A stretch of DNA of 64,000 bases from Chinchilla lanigera (GCF_000276665.1 NW_004955416.1:569074-633073); one strand, 5' to 3'. Counted from the first letter of the stretch, positions 21,670 through 34,401 are shown. Numbers and translations are program-made. Notes: generated by a model not told the origin, from the letters alone.

Positions 21670-23520
21670 GCATAATCTATAAATCAAGCATCAGACATCC
21701 GTTTGGATCTCAGTGATTTTTCTGTTTAGATTTAAAATTTGGAATATTCTTAGGTACATAGATCTTCCTAACTAGGTATACTGGATGAAGCAGCGGCCTA
21801 CAGTACCACCTGCACCAGTAGACGCTGTCTCTTGTCCTCTTTTGGTCTGTCTTGTTCTGCTACCCGCATTCCTTACTCTTGCTTGGCGTGGTCATACATG
21901 TCTTTTTGTATTCGTTTTTCATGTTTATTCTTGTTAGGACTTGGGACTTCAGGATAAAAGTAAGCATTATTCAATGGCTTACTATACTTGTGATTTATAT
22001 CTGTCTGATATTATAATATCCATGGGAAAGGGAAAAACAGGCCTATTTTTGTTTTTCTCAAACCCCTTAGAGATCAATTTGTACAATGTATTTTTCATTT
22101 TTACTTTTTAATGTAATTTTACTTAACATCTCCTGAGAGCCCTTCCATGTCTGCAGTAGATTTTTGCCATAGTCTCAGCCATACCATGTTCAGAGGGTGC
22201 TCATGAACTGTTGGTAAACAGCAAGTGCCACTTTGTTCAGGTGGTCAGCCTGTGCTGGGTCTCTGGCTGGAGAGATTTTCTTCTGTATTTTGATCTCTGT
22301 TTCTGGGCTCATTCATTTTAATTCTAAATAAGAATAGTGAATTTAAGTCCTTTATAACTTAAACCTGGCTGCTTTAGCAGGGAGGATTAACTTGCCCCAA
22401 GAAACTTCCATGTGACAGAGTTCATGATTTTCCATTTGTAGCAATAGTCAAAGAATTTCAAGGCTCAAACTTCACAGACAAAAAGGGCCATAATGAGAAG
22501 AAATATGTGCACCATCTTATCTTTCTGGGCGTCCTTGAAGGAGAGAGAATATATGCAGCTTGTGTTCATTGAGGCCTGTGGGCTGGGATGTAGCAGCCTG
22601 AGTCTGAGGATGCTGTCAGAGCCTCCTAGTAAGACAATGCGAATGCAGAAAATTGGAATTTGTTGGGATGTGTGCATTGTTTTATGTGCTTGTGAATAGG
22701 GATAAAGGAGAGTAGGAGGAGGTAATGAGAACAGGAGGATTTGTTTGAATCTGTCTCATCTGCATTTAAAAATGTTAATTAGATGATCTTTCTATGGTAG
22801 CAGTATGTGAGAGAAAGTCTGTCTCTAGGGGAGAGTGCTTCAGCTAGTTCTCCATAGGTATCCTGAAGACTACTCCCTGTCACATGTGTGAAGTATAGTA
22901 GCAATAGTTGTGGCTTCTGTTTATCTTGTTTCTAAAGCGGTAAGGAATAGATTTTCTGTTATTACAGTGTGGAGACAGATACTTTCAGCCTTGTTAGCTC
23001 GTTGGTACCAATTTAAGCCAAAAATTTGTTTTGTACAAGGTATTATTTTATGTTATTGTGACAATGAGTTTAGATATCTCATTCTGTGTAAGAAATCATT
23101 GTTGGGAGCTGGTTTCTTACCCAAAAGTCCCTGCAATATTGATTATTTTACTTGTGTCCAGGATACACTACACCACAGGAAGCCTGCTCAGAGCAGAAGG
23201 AGACTGTACAGAAACAGAAAGTAGCCTGTCATTCTGTTGTCTAAGATACTTCCTTCAGCAGTTCAGCTGCGCATCTGAAACTGGCAAGGCATATGGAATG
23301 TGTTTATTTAAAAAAATTCTCTGTCTTGGTCTTGGTACTTGTATTTATTTAAAATATTTGTAATGAAGAAAGTTGCACAGTTATGATCACCAAAGGTCCT
23401 TCTGATCCTTAGAAACCACAGTAAAGTATAAATTATAGCCTGCTAGCAATATACTAGTAGAATAAAGGTGTGTTGTCTATTGAGTTTTTCTTACTAGATC
23501 TATTTATGGAAAGGGCTTTA
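21670..23520. other. unannotated intronic stretch
   Basis: No gene or confident repeat. The open frames at 22,910-23,224 and 23,031-23,363 overlap in different frames and have no motif. They are judged chance. Confidence 0.45.
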
Positions 23521-23533
23521 AAAAATCTGATAT

Positions 23534-23690
23534 GCTAGGCACACATTTGTGATTCTAGCACTCTGGGAGGCTGAGGGAGGAGGACTGCAAGTCTAAGCGC
23601 AGCCTGGACACTTTGTCTCAAAATAAAGGGGTGGTGATAAAGCTCACTGCAAAGGCCCTGGGTTCAGTCCCCTGTACTGGGAAAAAAGAC
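23534..23690 (+). mobile_element. B1-dID composite SINE
   Basis: B1-like head (GGCACACATTTGTGATTCTAGCACTCTGGGAGGCTGAGG) then CTTTGTCTCAAAATAAAGGGGTGGTGATAAAGCTCAC...AAGGCCCTGGGTTCAGTCCCCTGTACTGGG, an ID-like 3' half with box B. Confidence 0.75.
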
Positions 23691-23703
23691 CTGATGCACC
23701 TGA

Positions 23704-23808
23704 ATATGCTGGCTAAGGCAGGCTTAGGAGGCTGAGGCAGGAGGATCACAGGTTTGAAGCTAGGCTAAGTTACATAGCTGGACACTGTCTCAAATAACAA
23801 ATAAATCT
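23704..23808 (+). mobile_element. truncated B1 SINE
   Basis: GGCTTAGGAGGCTGAGGCAGGAGGATCACAGGTTTGAAGC...GACACTGTCTCAAATAAC. It directly follows the composite at 23,534. Confidence 0.75.
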
Positions 23809-23809
23809 A

Positions 23810-25225
23810 ATGCAAGAATAGCAAAATTTGATGCTTGTTAAAGCTAAATAGTAATGATGAATGTTGGTTATCTGTTCGAGATAGTACATAATAAAATAAA
23901 TACAGTCTCAAGAACTGTTGGGGGGAAAAGAACTTTTCAGTTGAGATTTTGGAGTAATATTTAAGAGAATCCTTATTGAGTAGGACAGTGCTAAAGGATA
24001 CTGGTTATATACAGTATGTCAGAGTGTGGTAATTGGAGCATTTTTTGTTGTTTTTTTGAATAGATCACATTTCCTCTTTTAAAATTGGCTTTATCCACTG
24101 TACTCTGCCATAACATTAAATTGTATGAAGCTGAGGTTTGAATGCTTGAGCTCTCACTCAAAGTTGTAACGCCTTGCAGGATGCATGGCCCTGAATCAGC
24201 TGGAGATGATTAAAATGTTGGGCACGATGTTATGAAGTGGAGGAATAGTATAAAGGGGTCCTGCCTGCTGGTATTTTCAACAATTACATTATCTTGATTT
24301 CTCAAATTGTATTTGAGTCCTATTTATCATGACAAATTCTGTTTCATTTCTATGTCTTATGTCTTGATTACAAATGATCCAGTTTTCTGAGATTTCATTC
24401 AGTTTGATTATTTGCAGCACATTGTAACCCAAATTACAGACGATTAGCCCTTTAAAAAAACCAATTTGTAATTTATTTGAACCCTAAGTCTTGGTTGCTT
24501 GATCACTGTTAGGCAACAGAATAATTATGAAGTGTTCTGCCTGTCTACACAGTGCTGTTTTGCAATCTGTGCCCTCTTGGACTAGAAAATACTCTTGCTT
24601 GATATAACTTGTACCGGGAATTTAGGTTAGTCGTTGGCAGTGACTGTGTGCAAGGAGCAGCATGTGTGGAGAGGGAGAATACCTTTGTAAATCTATATGG
24701 CAGAACAGTCAAAACTCGTAAACCTCAGCAGGTGTCCAGGAAAGGTGGGAGGAAGTGTAGGAAGCGTCCAGAGGATCATAGGTGAGATGGGCTGAGAAGG
24801 GGCCTGCAGGCTGCTGGCTGTCTTCACCTAGCCAGGACAGATCTGCTTTTCTATGCTTTTATACCTTGACGTTTAATCCAAGACCTTGTTTGAAAGAATG
24901 TAACACTGATAAAAATTTAGAGGATGTCAAAACTCAGAAGTTTTGCATTGTGCACACCCAGAGTGCATTTTTCCTCACAGCCTGCCTGAGCAGCCCAAGA
25001 CTGTGGCTGACTCTGTCTGTCCCGACTCCCATTCATCCAACTGGTGCATTCTGGAGCAGTGCCAGCCCACTGCAACCCTGTGTTCACCTTCATTTCTATT
25101 GTAGAGGACAAGGAACAGCTTAGGTTTTTGCCTTTGTCCCTACTTATGAGGAGATCACCATAGTCGGCAAAGTTTAACTAATAAGAAAGTTGAAGATCAT
25201 GGGTGGTGTTGTGATTCTCAGACTT
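23810..25225. other. unannotated intronic stretch
   Basis: No gene seen. The open frame at 24,782-25,123 has no family resemblance and no paired splice sites. Confidence 0.45.
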
Positions 25226-25226
25226 C

Positions 25227-25700
25227 AAAAGGAGATTTTTTTTTTTTTAATTTTAGAAAGAAAAAGCATAAAACAGAATTTCCAAACAAGATAATAGAGT
25301 AACGGATGTGAGGGTGATCGGGCTGTGACATCTGTCACCTGATTGATCGCCAGGGTTGATTTGGCTGATCTGGCTGGCTAGGCGGGTGTCTCCTTCCTCC
25401 CTCAGCCCTCCATGTGTGTCCCTCCTGAAGCTGCGTGCTCAGTCAAAGAGGATGACCACCCCCGACAGAGGAGGAGCGTTCCTCGGTCAAGGGTATATGA
25501 TTAGCTGCGCTCCCCTGCTAGAACCTCCAAACAAGCTCTCAGGATAATAGAGTACTAATAATTAATACATTGCGTAACTGTCTTCAGAGTAGTTACTCAG
25601 AGTGCAAGATATAGATGTGAGATATTGTCCAAACAATATTAGCACAAACCTTTCTTTTCAACGAACCAAAAGAAACTAGCAGGATAGCTATCTTAACTAT
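25227..25700 (-). mobile_element. L1 3'UTR fragment, interrupted by 7SK retrocopy
   Basis: Left poly-T (25,227-25,238), then A-rich AGAAAGAAAAAGCATAAAACAGAATTTCCAAACAAGATAATAG. After the 7SK insert comes ACTGTCTTCAGAGTAGTTACTCAGAGTGCAAGATATAGATGTGAGATATTGTCCAAACAA. The same order occurs in the 3'UTR of the L1 at 42,546-42,760. The right end runs into the assembly gap. Confidence 0.65.
25304..25542 (+). pseudogene. RN7SK: 7SK RNA pseudogene, 3'-truncated and tailless
   Basis: It begins at the true 7SK 5' end (GGATGTGAGGGTGATCGGGC) and follows 7SK through GACATCTGTCACC, GATCGCCAGGGTTGATT, GGCTGATCTGGCTGGCTAGGCGGGTGTC, AGCTGCGTGCTCAGTCAAAGAGGA, GGTCAAGGGTATA, AGCTGCGCTCCCCTGCTAGAACCTCC, stopping after CAAACAAGCTCTCAGG. 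About 90 nt of the normal ~330-nt RNA are missing, and there is no A-tail. A perfect 12-bp duplication, GATAATAGAGTA, flanks it (25,290-25,301 and 25,543-25,554). Functional 7SK holds P-TEFb inactive. This copy lacks the 3' hairpin and terminator and has several substitutions, so it is a dead retrocopy made in trans by L1-type machinery. Confidence 0.93.
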
Positions 25701-25706
25701 CATATA

Positions 25707-25843
25707 NNNNNNNNNNNNNNNNNNNNNNNNNNNNNNNNNNNNNNNNNNNNNNNNNNNNNNNNNNNNNNNNNNNNNNNNNNNNNNNNNNNNNNNNNNNNNN
25801 NNNNNNNNNNNNNNNNNNNNNNNNNNNNNNNNNNNNNNNNNNN
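25707..25843. other. assembly gap (137 N)
   Basis: A run of 137 N. The left flank is L1 3'UTR-like and the right flank (from 25,844) is not obviously L1. The gap may hide the rest of the L1 fragment, and its true size may differ. Confidence 0.99.
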
Positions 25844-26865
25844 AAGAAGGGAAAAGGAGAATAATATGGCAGTTTCTCCACTCTCATTTTTCACTAGAAA
25901 GCTGATCGTAGTATCTCCTCAATTTCTTTTGCAGAGTATCTATCCAAATTCTCCAATAATCACTTTTTAATAGCAAGGCCAACTTGGATCCTACTGGACA
26001 TGGTATGGCAAATGAGATTTCCATGTTCAAGTACAGCAAAAATAGAAAAGATAAGTTCACTGTCCTGTCTTTGCACAACTCGTAATACAGCATCCTTAAC
26101 AGGGACCATCACTCCATAGCTGTTACTTCAGTCTGACTGCACCAAGCCCCCTCTACGGTTGGCCTCCTTGCCCATTAGCAGTGAAGTGAAACTGAGGCAT
26201 ATTCTGGATCATTGTTGTTCTGCCTGTTTAATGTACTTGAGAATGTATTTAGGATACATTTTGACATTCATTCAATATACCTACAGATTAGTTCTGACTT
26301 AACTTTATATTTTATTTGATTTATATTGGGGTAACCAAACTGGCGATTGCTCCTAGCTTTTGGTACTCAAAGAGGACATTATTCCTTGCTACATTTCTAT
26401 ATGGTGAGTAAATAGGAACACTCACATACTCCATGACAGAAATGTGACATTAAATGATAAATCTATACAAAATGTTTTCAGATTGGCCCAGATTCTTGAG
26501 TTATTTTGCTGGTATTTCCAGCACCATTGGAACAATGGAAGATGCTGAGATCTTTCAACAACTGCTAAATAATAGAGTAGTTGTCATTACCCGTACATAG
26601 GAGTAGATAAATGCTTTAAGAAATGTGACATACCATCATCTCAAGCAAACTGTAACCTTAGATAATGAGATTCTACTTGGCTTATAATTATGTGTGGTGG
26701 TGGTGGTATTTTGTGTATATAATATTTATATACATTCTGGCTCCAAAAGGCTGTTACACATGACTGGTATTTTGAATCAGGGCTGTTGCCAGTAATCTAA
26801 GGGTAAACTGCATCTGTGTCCAAAATGATTGGTCAATCTGCTTTGTCCTTTGGCAGCTAGGTATA
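25844..26865. other. unannotated intronic stretch
   Basis: Unique-looking sequence, no gene or repeat recognised. Confidence 0.45.
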
Positions 26866-26879
26866 GAATGAAAATGATA

Positions 26880-26978
26880 GGGGCTGGGGATTTAGCTCAG
26901 TGGCACAGCGCCAGCCTGGCAAGCGCAAGGTCATGAGTTTGATTACCGGTACCGGAAAACAAAACAAAACAAAAAAAA
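26880..26978 (+). mobile_element. ID SINE with TSD
   Basis: GGGGCTGGGGATTTAGCTCAG (box A region)...CAAGGTCATGAGTTTGATTACCGG (box B), then an AAAAC-rich tail. Imperfect duplications: GAATGAAAATGATA (26,866-26,879) and GAACAAAGATGATA (26,979-26,992). Confidence 0.93.
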
Positions 26979-27011
26979 GAACAAAGATGATAAAAGAGGA
27001 AAAATGATTGG

Positions 27012-27032
27012 GGTGTGTGTGTGTGTGTGTGT
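27012..27032 (+). repeat. (GT)n microsatellite
   Basis: About ten GT units following GGGGTGTG. It lies just beyond the ID at 26,880. Confidence 0.9.
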
Positions 27033-27034
27033 TT

Positions 27035-28285
27035 GTAAGAGGATCTTTCATTTTTGTTTCCTTTGTTGAGTCTTAAATCCTAACTATTTTTTGTAAATTT
27101 TTGTGAAGACTCATAGAGCATAGTTTTGCTAATTAATGACTCCTCTATATAAATTTATGATTTTTTAGAGTGTTAACCAGCTTCCTCCCTGCCCTCACAT
27201 TATAGTGCTTGTATGTCACATATTAATTAATTTGTGTTATGAGATCACTTTATAATCTATACTTAGCAGTCTCTTTCTCATTGAGAGAATGGTCACCCCC
27301 CCATTTGGCATATGGTGATAATTTTTCGCAATTTCCTGAGTATTACAATTTTTTACTGTATTTGAATTAAGGTGGAATTTTGTACTTATTCTTTGATTCT
27401 CTACCTTTCTGCTCCATTATTGTCTACTTACTGATCTTCTTCCTTACTCCCATTTAATCCTCTTCTGTGAATTTAACGTTTATTCTTTCACATTATTAAT
27501 GAAGTAAATTGTGTGCTTGTACCTTTATCTTTAATAGTTGATGCTGAAAAAGTGGCAAATGCAATAAAGACATCTCTCCCTAATTCAGCTGCTATCATGC
27601 ATCCCTGTCTGTGGTAGGACTTGGAATGATAGCGCTCACATCTCTTCTGCAGCCAGTTTCCACTGAAAGGATCTAATCATCTATTTGACACCAAAGCCCC
27701 TTCCCACGTCACAGACCTTGATGTCACAAGCCAAGGATTATTCTCTCTCAGCAAGGAGAAGCTGGAGAGGTGACTCTTTATGATGAACTGCATCCTTATT
27801 CAAATTTGGTCACTTAATAAGGAAAATGAGCCATAATAAGCAACAGTTACACTGGTAATATAAAATATCCTGTTGAATTAGGCTTAAAGTACTTTACTAT
27901 TATACTGGAATGAAAAATTCTTTCAGAAAATTTAAGTAAACATTTGAAAGTTGTGACTATAAATGTAAGTACACACATAAGGTGAATGATACTACATGTT
28001 TTCAATACATTAAGTGTTAATACAAGAATGAATTTTAGGTATATTTGTAATTCTAAACTTTTTTGTGCATATTTCAGACAGAATGACTTTTTAAAAATTG
28101 CTGTGTCAACAAAGCCACTAAGTGGTGTGCTCTAATTTGATCTATGTATCTATTTTTATTTTTTTCACAGTTTAAATAAAAAACAAAGCTTTTGGATGGT
28201 TTATGTGACCAGAATTTAAGGATATATGGCAATAACTAGAAGGCTATAGTAACCGAAACATTTCTATGAAGGAAATCAATGCACA
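27035..28285. other. unannotated intronic stretch
   Basis: AT-rich with no gene or recognisable repeat. It is part of the repeat-poor block described in the findings. Confidence 0.5.
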
Positions 28286-28297
28286 ATCATTTTACTT

Positions 28298-28385
28298 TTT
28301 TTTTTTTTCCAGTACCGGGAATCAAACTCATGACTTCACACTTGCCAGGCAGGTGCTGTGCCACTGAGCTAAATCCCCAGCCCCG
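28298..28385 (-). mobile_element. ID SINE with TSD
   Basis: Poly-T, CCAGTACCGGGAATCAAACTC...GCCACTGAGCTAAATCCCCAGCCCC. Duplications ATCATTTTACTTTT (left, from 28,287) and ATCATATTACTTTT (right, from about 28,386). Confidence 0.92.
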
Positions 28386-28399
28386 ATCATATTACTTTT

Positions 28400-31300
28400 A
28401 CAATGTAATATTTTTATATGATATGTATGAATACAGTACCTTCTAAATTATAGAATCAATTAGTCATTGAAATACTTCCCAAGAACTTTCAGAATCTTAT
28501 TTATTAAATCTACTGATGCCAGGGGAAAACTACTATAAATAAACCAAATCTTTTGATACTGGCATAAAATGCCGTCCAAATTTACCCACAAGGTGCTGAA
28601 GTGAAAGGACTTTTCAACTTTTTAGCACATTGATAAGTAATGTGTTAAAAACTAGCTGCTGCGTTTCTTTACTTTTTCACCAAAGTGAAGCAAATGTAGA
28701 TTATTCTAAATTGCTCTGAGGTAGTTTTTGAAAAGTATTGTTGAAACAGCAATAATCATTTTTCAGAATGGATTGTTATAGACAAAAGCCTCAATTTTAA
28801 TAGGAAAGAAAATGAAGGGTGACACCAGCAGGGTCCAGGTTAGGGGTGGGATTATCCTTTTGCCGCTGATTGTCGTTGGAGAAGGAGCTGGGGAAGCAAA
28901 GTCCACAGCTAGTGGGGCAGGAGCCTCTGTTTACATCACAGTGAGAAATGAAATCCAGAAGACTTCAGCAATACTATTTCATGTCCCCTTTAATTCTGGT
29001 TATTAGGAGCAAATTGAACATAATGTTTTAATCTCCCTTTTGCCCAAGTTAAAAATCTTTCTAATTATGATTTGAGATATCAGTTGGTATTTTTTGCTTA
29101 GAGTATATGTATATTTTTGAAACATGTTCAATTTATAACATGTATCAGTAGGGAAGAAACAGATGAAAAACCATTAAAGGTTCAGATAAGTCTCATAGAT
29201 AAGAAAAATCAACACTTTTAGTTATGGTTGGTACATAAATGGAATATCTTTTTGGAGAAACAAATTGGTATAATATGTAGTCACTACTTGTATTTAAATT
29301 ACTGCTTTCCTGTGGTAGTGGAAAATGACAGGTGAATTTCTGTAATGACTTCAGATGCAAAGGATTTATGGTATCTAAGGTTATTTATAGACTACCTTGA
29401 AAAGAGTGAAAGGATTGTGTATTTTACTCTCAAAAAAATTTGAAAAAGGGAAAGAATTCAGTGAAATGGAAGAAAAGAATTTCAAATTTGACTTAAGAAC
29501 AGTTATTAAATGATTATTCTTGATAATTTTCCTTCTATTGGAAGAGCTCTGTAATTAGGTGAGATTCTTTGTTTTCCTTGTCTTCTCCCTTCTAGGATAA
29601 TAGAAACATGATTGTTTATCACAGGGCTTCTTTATGATAACACTATAATATGAACCTAACTTTTTCAATTGAACTTTTATAAAAATTGTATTTTATGCAG
29701 GGAACTAAAATATCACCAGGTAAAAGGGGTCTGGCCCTCCCTCCCCTCTCCTTTTCTCGCTTCCTTTTTTCTTTCTTCATCTCCCCCCTTTTCTTACGTG
29801 ACATTCTTTCCAGAAGGCTGATTGTGAAGTGATTTCTAGGGAATTTCTAAAAGGCACTATATACTTTAAAATTCTTTGATGGCTTGCATAGTTCTTTTCA
29901 TTGTACAGTTTGAGCCACTGATCTGTATCAAAAACTTTTGAGGTTTAACATACCAGACACCTTTTTGTTCTGTTGTTAAATCAGAAAAGGATCCTCATCT
30001 AATCTGTTAAAAAATAAGCCCAGTATCTTTAGGGTAAATTAGCCTTATGTTAGTAGTGTTAATTTACTAGAGATTTTTTTCCCCTGGTGTGAATGAGAGT
30101 GACATCACAGCCTTTTTTTCTAAAAATAAAAATCAGCCTTTGAGCTTTGTCCTTTTACATTAACAGTAATATTAAAAGTGCTCATTAATTTTTCTTTGTT
30201 TTACCAAGTGCCTTGGGAAACAAAGTTCTTTGAATGCTTGGTAAAAAGCATCTGTGAATGGCTCTCTTAGGCACCATGTCTGTCTCTCTTCTGCATTTTT
30301 TTCAAGCTACTAAATAAAACAAAATTGGGATTTTCAGAAGTGAAGATGAAGATGGTATTAATCCAGTGCACAATGAGTAGGATTCTGGGATGTTTTGTCA
30401 TGTTAGTTATGAGTGATTTGTTTATGCCGTGGAAACAAGTGTTTGCCTCAGAAGGCTTAAATCTTCCTACAGCATAAGGAAGAAACACATGAAACTCAAA
30501 CCTACTGGCTCATTCATAGCAACAGCAGATTTAATTTCAGTAGTCAGATCATAAATTAATGTTGTAATATTAAATCTTACCTGGCTGGTTTGAAGCTCAG
30601 TAATTTGAACTCTGGCTGGAAACGGGAAGCTTTGGTCCTGGAAATGCCTCCTCTACTCTCCTTTGGTGTTTGCTTCTACCAGTGCATCTTATTTCTTGCA
30701 GTGTCTCTGTCTGTAGTCCTGATAATCCCATAGCATTAGCTAGGATGGCACGCGACAGATGAAGATTCCATTTGGATAGGATTATAGAAATCAAAGGGTG
30801 AATTTCCCTTTATCGGATAACAGCAGTTGATCCGTCCACAGTATTCAGAACTTATTAAAAATTCATTGACTGTTTCAGCAGAGAGAAATCCTGGTTGTTT
30901 CTATGCATGTTTTACTCTCAGGAAAAGTTCTGCTTGTCCATATTTCAGAATAACACATGATCCCAAATTATGCTGCTTTAGAATTCTTATCTGAACCACA
31001 AGCGTGGACGTTCTTTTGCATCCTCTTGTTTCTCTTCGTTTTCTCCTTACCAACTTTTCAGTCCACTAGCTTCCTTTCTGCAGAAGGTGAAGGGATTTCT
31101 TCTGTCCTTCTTGTGCTTCTGACATAGTTTTAGTGCACTGGTGTTTGAATAGTGAGGGAAAAATCCCAAAGGAAGTACGGCTTCATCATATCTCTGGACA
31201 GTGAGCTTACTTGGCATGAATGAAGAGCTGATAGGAGCTATTCAAATCAGACAGCAAACTGATGCCATGATGCTTTCATACATAATAAACCCATTAATTA

Positions 31301-34275
31301 CGTCTCCTGATGGACAGCAGTATGCCCTGAAAGGAGGAGAGAAAAGAGCAGCAGATGATCATATTCGTTTCAATAGGTGCTCTCTGAGCAGCTTGTCACT
31401 GAGAAGTGAATCCAGGCAAAACTGCAGCTTGCGAGTGTGATCAGGTAGAATGGGCAAGAGTTATTCTGACAGACAGGTGACGTATTTTGGGAGGAAAAGA
31501 AAGAGAGCTTAGCACAGAGGTAGCTGGAATAAGGTTCCAAAATGCCTTTGAAAATGTTCCTTTTTTTCCTCGTTAGTCTTTTTGGCTGGAAGCTGGCTTT
31601 TCTTTTTTCTTTTCTCCCTCATCTTTGTTATGTATTATTTGCAGAAATTTTACTGAGTTTTCTCATCACATAAAGAAGGAAAATGATTTTTTAAAAGTCT
31701 GAGATAGAAAGAATATATTAATAAGTTTTAAAATTTATGACAGAGAAAGGCTTTTTTTAATGAAAGCCACACCTGTTTTGATACATCTCTTGGGAAGATG
31801 CATTTTGTTACTTTGGAATGAAGCATGATGAGCCATCTTTTGGTATAAAATTTTAACAGGATCTTTACTGCAATTTTCTCTTAGATGAAGTTCTGATTTG
31901 TGTAAAATCATAGGTCTAAAAATGTCAGTTTCATAATTTTTGTACTTGAGTTTAGGATCTGGCACAGATCTAAAGCCTAGATGCACAGCTGTGATGGAGG
32001 ACTTTGCTCCCACCCCTTTCCCAGGGTGCTCCGAGCTCACAGCTACAGAACTACAGGTGCTGCTCTGCTGAGGTGCTCATGCCTGGCTGCGTCTCCTGTC
32101 ATATGTCACGTTAGGGCTTCAATGCCTGGAAATTCGTGCAGCATTTTTTATGTGTTCTCAAATTATACCTTGTCACTTAAGTCTTGCTAAGCAAGAAACA
32201 TAATGTGTTTATTACTCACACATATGCCAGTCAGTTATTGAAAGCTCAGAAAATACTTATTGCCTATGATACTACGTATAGATAAGTTAAATGGGAAGAG
32301 GTGAGCCGGGCTTCTTACTTTTTTGAAGCTGCCTCTGTATTTTTCTCTGTAATCATTTATAATGTCAACATCAGGAGGGTGTTTGCAAATGTGCAGCTTC
32401 TTCTGAGAACTTCCTGTGGTTGGTGACAGAGCAGTGACAAAGGGAACTGGAGTTACAGGTTGTGTCTTTTGGGTGTAAGTCCCACTCTAGTGTAAATCAT
32501 TATCTCTCAGTGGCCTGGTTACAAAAGGAACTAATAGAAAGACATTGATTCACTTGTTGACTTGGACAGTTCATCTTTTTCAAACTCAAAAGAGGTGAGC
32601 CTCAGCAATTGTAACTGCTGTTCTTTCTCCAAGACTGTGCTCCTGGGATCCTTGCTGTTGATTGATCCTGTTTACTGAAAGCTACAGTTACGTATTTTCC
32701 TTTCTATAGGACTGAGTTCTGCTTTGAAGCAAGAAGTTGCCTGTGTAAACTGTTGTCCAGTTATCTCATTGGTTTTGTAGGTATTTGGGTGGATGATTTG
32801 TCTGTTTCCTAAATTTGAGGATAAGGAGGGAGAATGTGAAGGAAATGAAGTTTTATCTTCTCTTTGGTGCACGATAAAGCACACTTTTTTGTGAATGTCT
32901 CAATTTCCATCTTCCATTTTTTTCAGCTCTTTTTATTCCATATTTAGTGTCAACTTGCCCATTTCTACTATGAAGTTGGTCAGACAACTTCAGAACTTTC
33001 CTAGGTTTTGTAAGTTTTAAAATAACTTCATATATAACATGAAAAATGACTCCCACATAAGGGGTTTTCTTGGTCCATACCTAGAAGTATGTGCAGAACT
33101 GTATTTGAGCCTGTAAAATTGTAACTGCTTTTATAATGAAAAAAATCCCTTTATGTTCTCTAGTTCTTACTAGTAGATAAACTGGAATTCACATTTAATG
33201 ATTTCTTCAGTGATAACTACTTATTTTTAGGAGATTTAAAATATTCATAATCTGAATTGAGCATGATGATCTAAACAGAAAAATTGTATTTTAAGAGCAG
33301 TATAGAAGCATGTAAGATGCATCTAAAATGAATATCCTTCGTTGTTCTTGTTAAAAACATCAGGTCTTTGTTGGCTTGCTCACGTCATGCCAGGTAATTT
33401 TTAGCACATTAATTGCAGTAACATTTATCGATTCTTTATTGGTGACAAAAACCTGTGCTCTGTTCTTCGGGTGCACTGTACGGCACATTTGCTTTTAAAG
33501 CTCTGACGTGGAGACTCTTGTTTCGTGAAGAAAGAAGCTGAAGTACAGTGCAGTGGGACTTGTTCAGTTAGTAAATGCTGGGCTGTGGTGGGCATGCTGG
33601 TTCCAGGGCCCCGCATATTCCTTGCTGAGACTAATACAAGGCTCCTAGGGTAGTTTTGAAAAAGTGGCTTCTCTGCAGCAAAACCAGCATCTTACCAAAG
33701 TCATATTCAGAGTTTCTGTGAGGTTTCAGATACCTGCATGTGACTGAGAATGGACTGTCTTTGAGAAGTTACACTGAACCCGTTACAGAAGGAATATTCA
33801 CTTCCTGTGTTCCATGCACTGAGTTTTATAAAGGATTTTTTTTTTTTTTATTTTCTCAAACTGTACAGTTTATTCTTTTATGGTCTTCAAATAACAACAT
33901 GCTTTAAGTATCAGTCATCTATGTTTATGGTACTTTTAAATAAAATCGATTTTTAGAAAACTTTTTGTAGGTATCACATTCAGGTAAGTTGATTAAAATT
34001 TTGTCTCTTAATTCAAACTTTGAGAAAAACTTCTAACTTCTTTAGGGTATTCTTCTGCCAAGGCATCACCTGTCTTTCTGATCTGGGCCTTAACCTGCAT
34101 CCTGGGTTGGGTCTTTCCCTGCCTGACTTTCAGATATTCAGACTTCTTGTAGACTGCCGATAGCCACTAGAGGTCTCCAGACCACAATGCAGAAAGCCCA
34201 ATTTTACATTCATACCTTGGTAATTGGATGGCTAAGTTCCAGAGGAAGAGTGTTTACTAATATTTCTCCTTAAAG
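28400..34275. other. 5.9-kb repeat-poor intronic block
   Basis: I recognise no SINE, LINE, LTR or DNA element and no coding exon in this stretch. Only a pyrimidine-rich tract (about 29,730-29,790) stands out. Open frames (for example 31,201-31,440 plus and 31,735-32,040 minus) have no motifs. Elsewhere in the window repeats occur every 1-2 kb. Confidence 0.5.
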
Positions 34276-34279
34276 ATTT

Positions 34280-34400
34280 AGTAAATCCTTCTGTGTTCCA
34301 GGTCTCAGAACTATGTTATGTCCTAGGTGTAGATTGAAAAATAAGTGAAGGTCTCTGCTTCTAGGAATCCCATTGTCAAGTGAGGACAGTGCTTTTCTCA
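34280..34400 (-). mobile_element. possible L2/MIR-type relic
   Basis: GTGTTCCAGGTCTCAGAAC...TCCTAGGTGTAGATTGAAAAATAAGTGAAGGTCTCTGCTTCTAGG resembles the antisense L2 3'-end order (GCACTGTGCTAGGTGCTGG...GTCTCTGCCCTCATGG). Weak. Confidence 0.4.
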
Positions 34401-34401
34401 T

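Noticed and set aside
24782..25123. 113-codon open frame as a hypothetical protein
   Set aside because: No motif, no splice context, and no codon bias visible; consistent with chance in moderately GC-rich sequence.
25304..25542. Functional 7SK gene
   Set aside because: It lacks the 3' quarter and the pol III terminator, has target-site duplications, and no recognisable pol III PSE/TATA upstream.
26880..26955. tRNA gene (A and B box-like motifs)
   Set aside because: It is an ID SINE: wrong 3' half, A-rich tail and target-site duplications. The same applies to all other ID copies.
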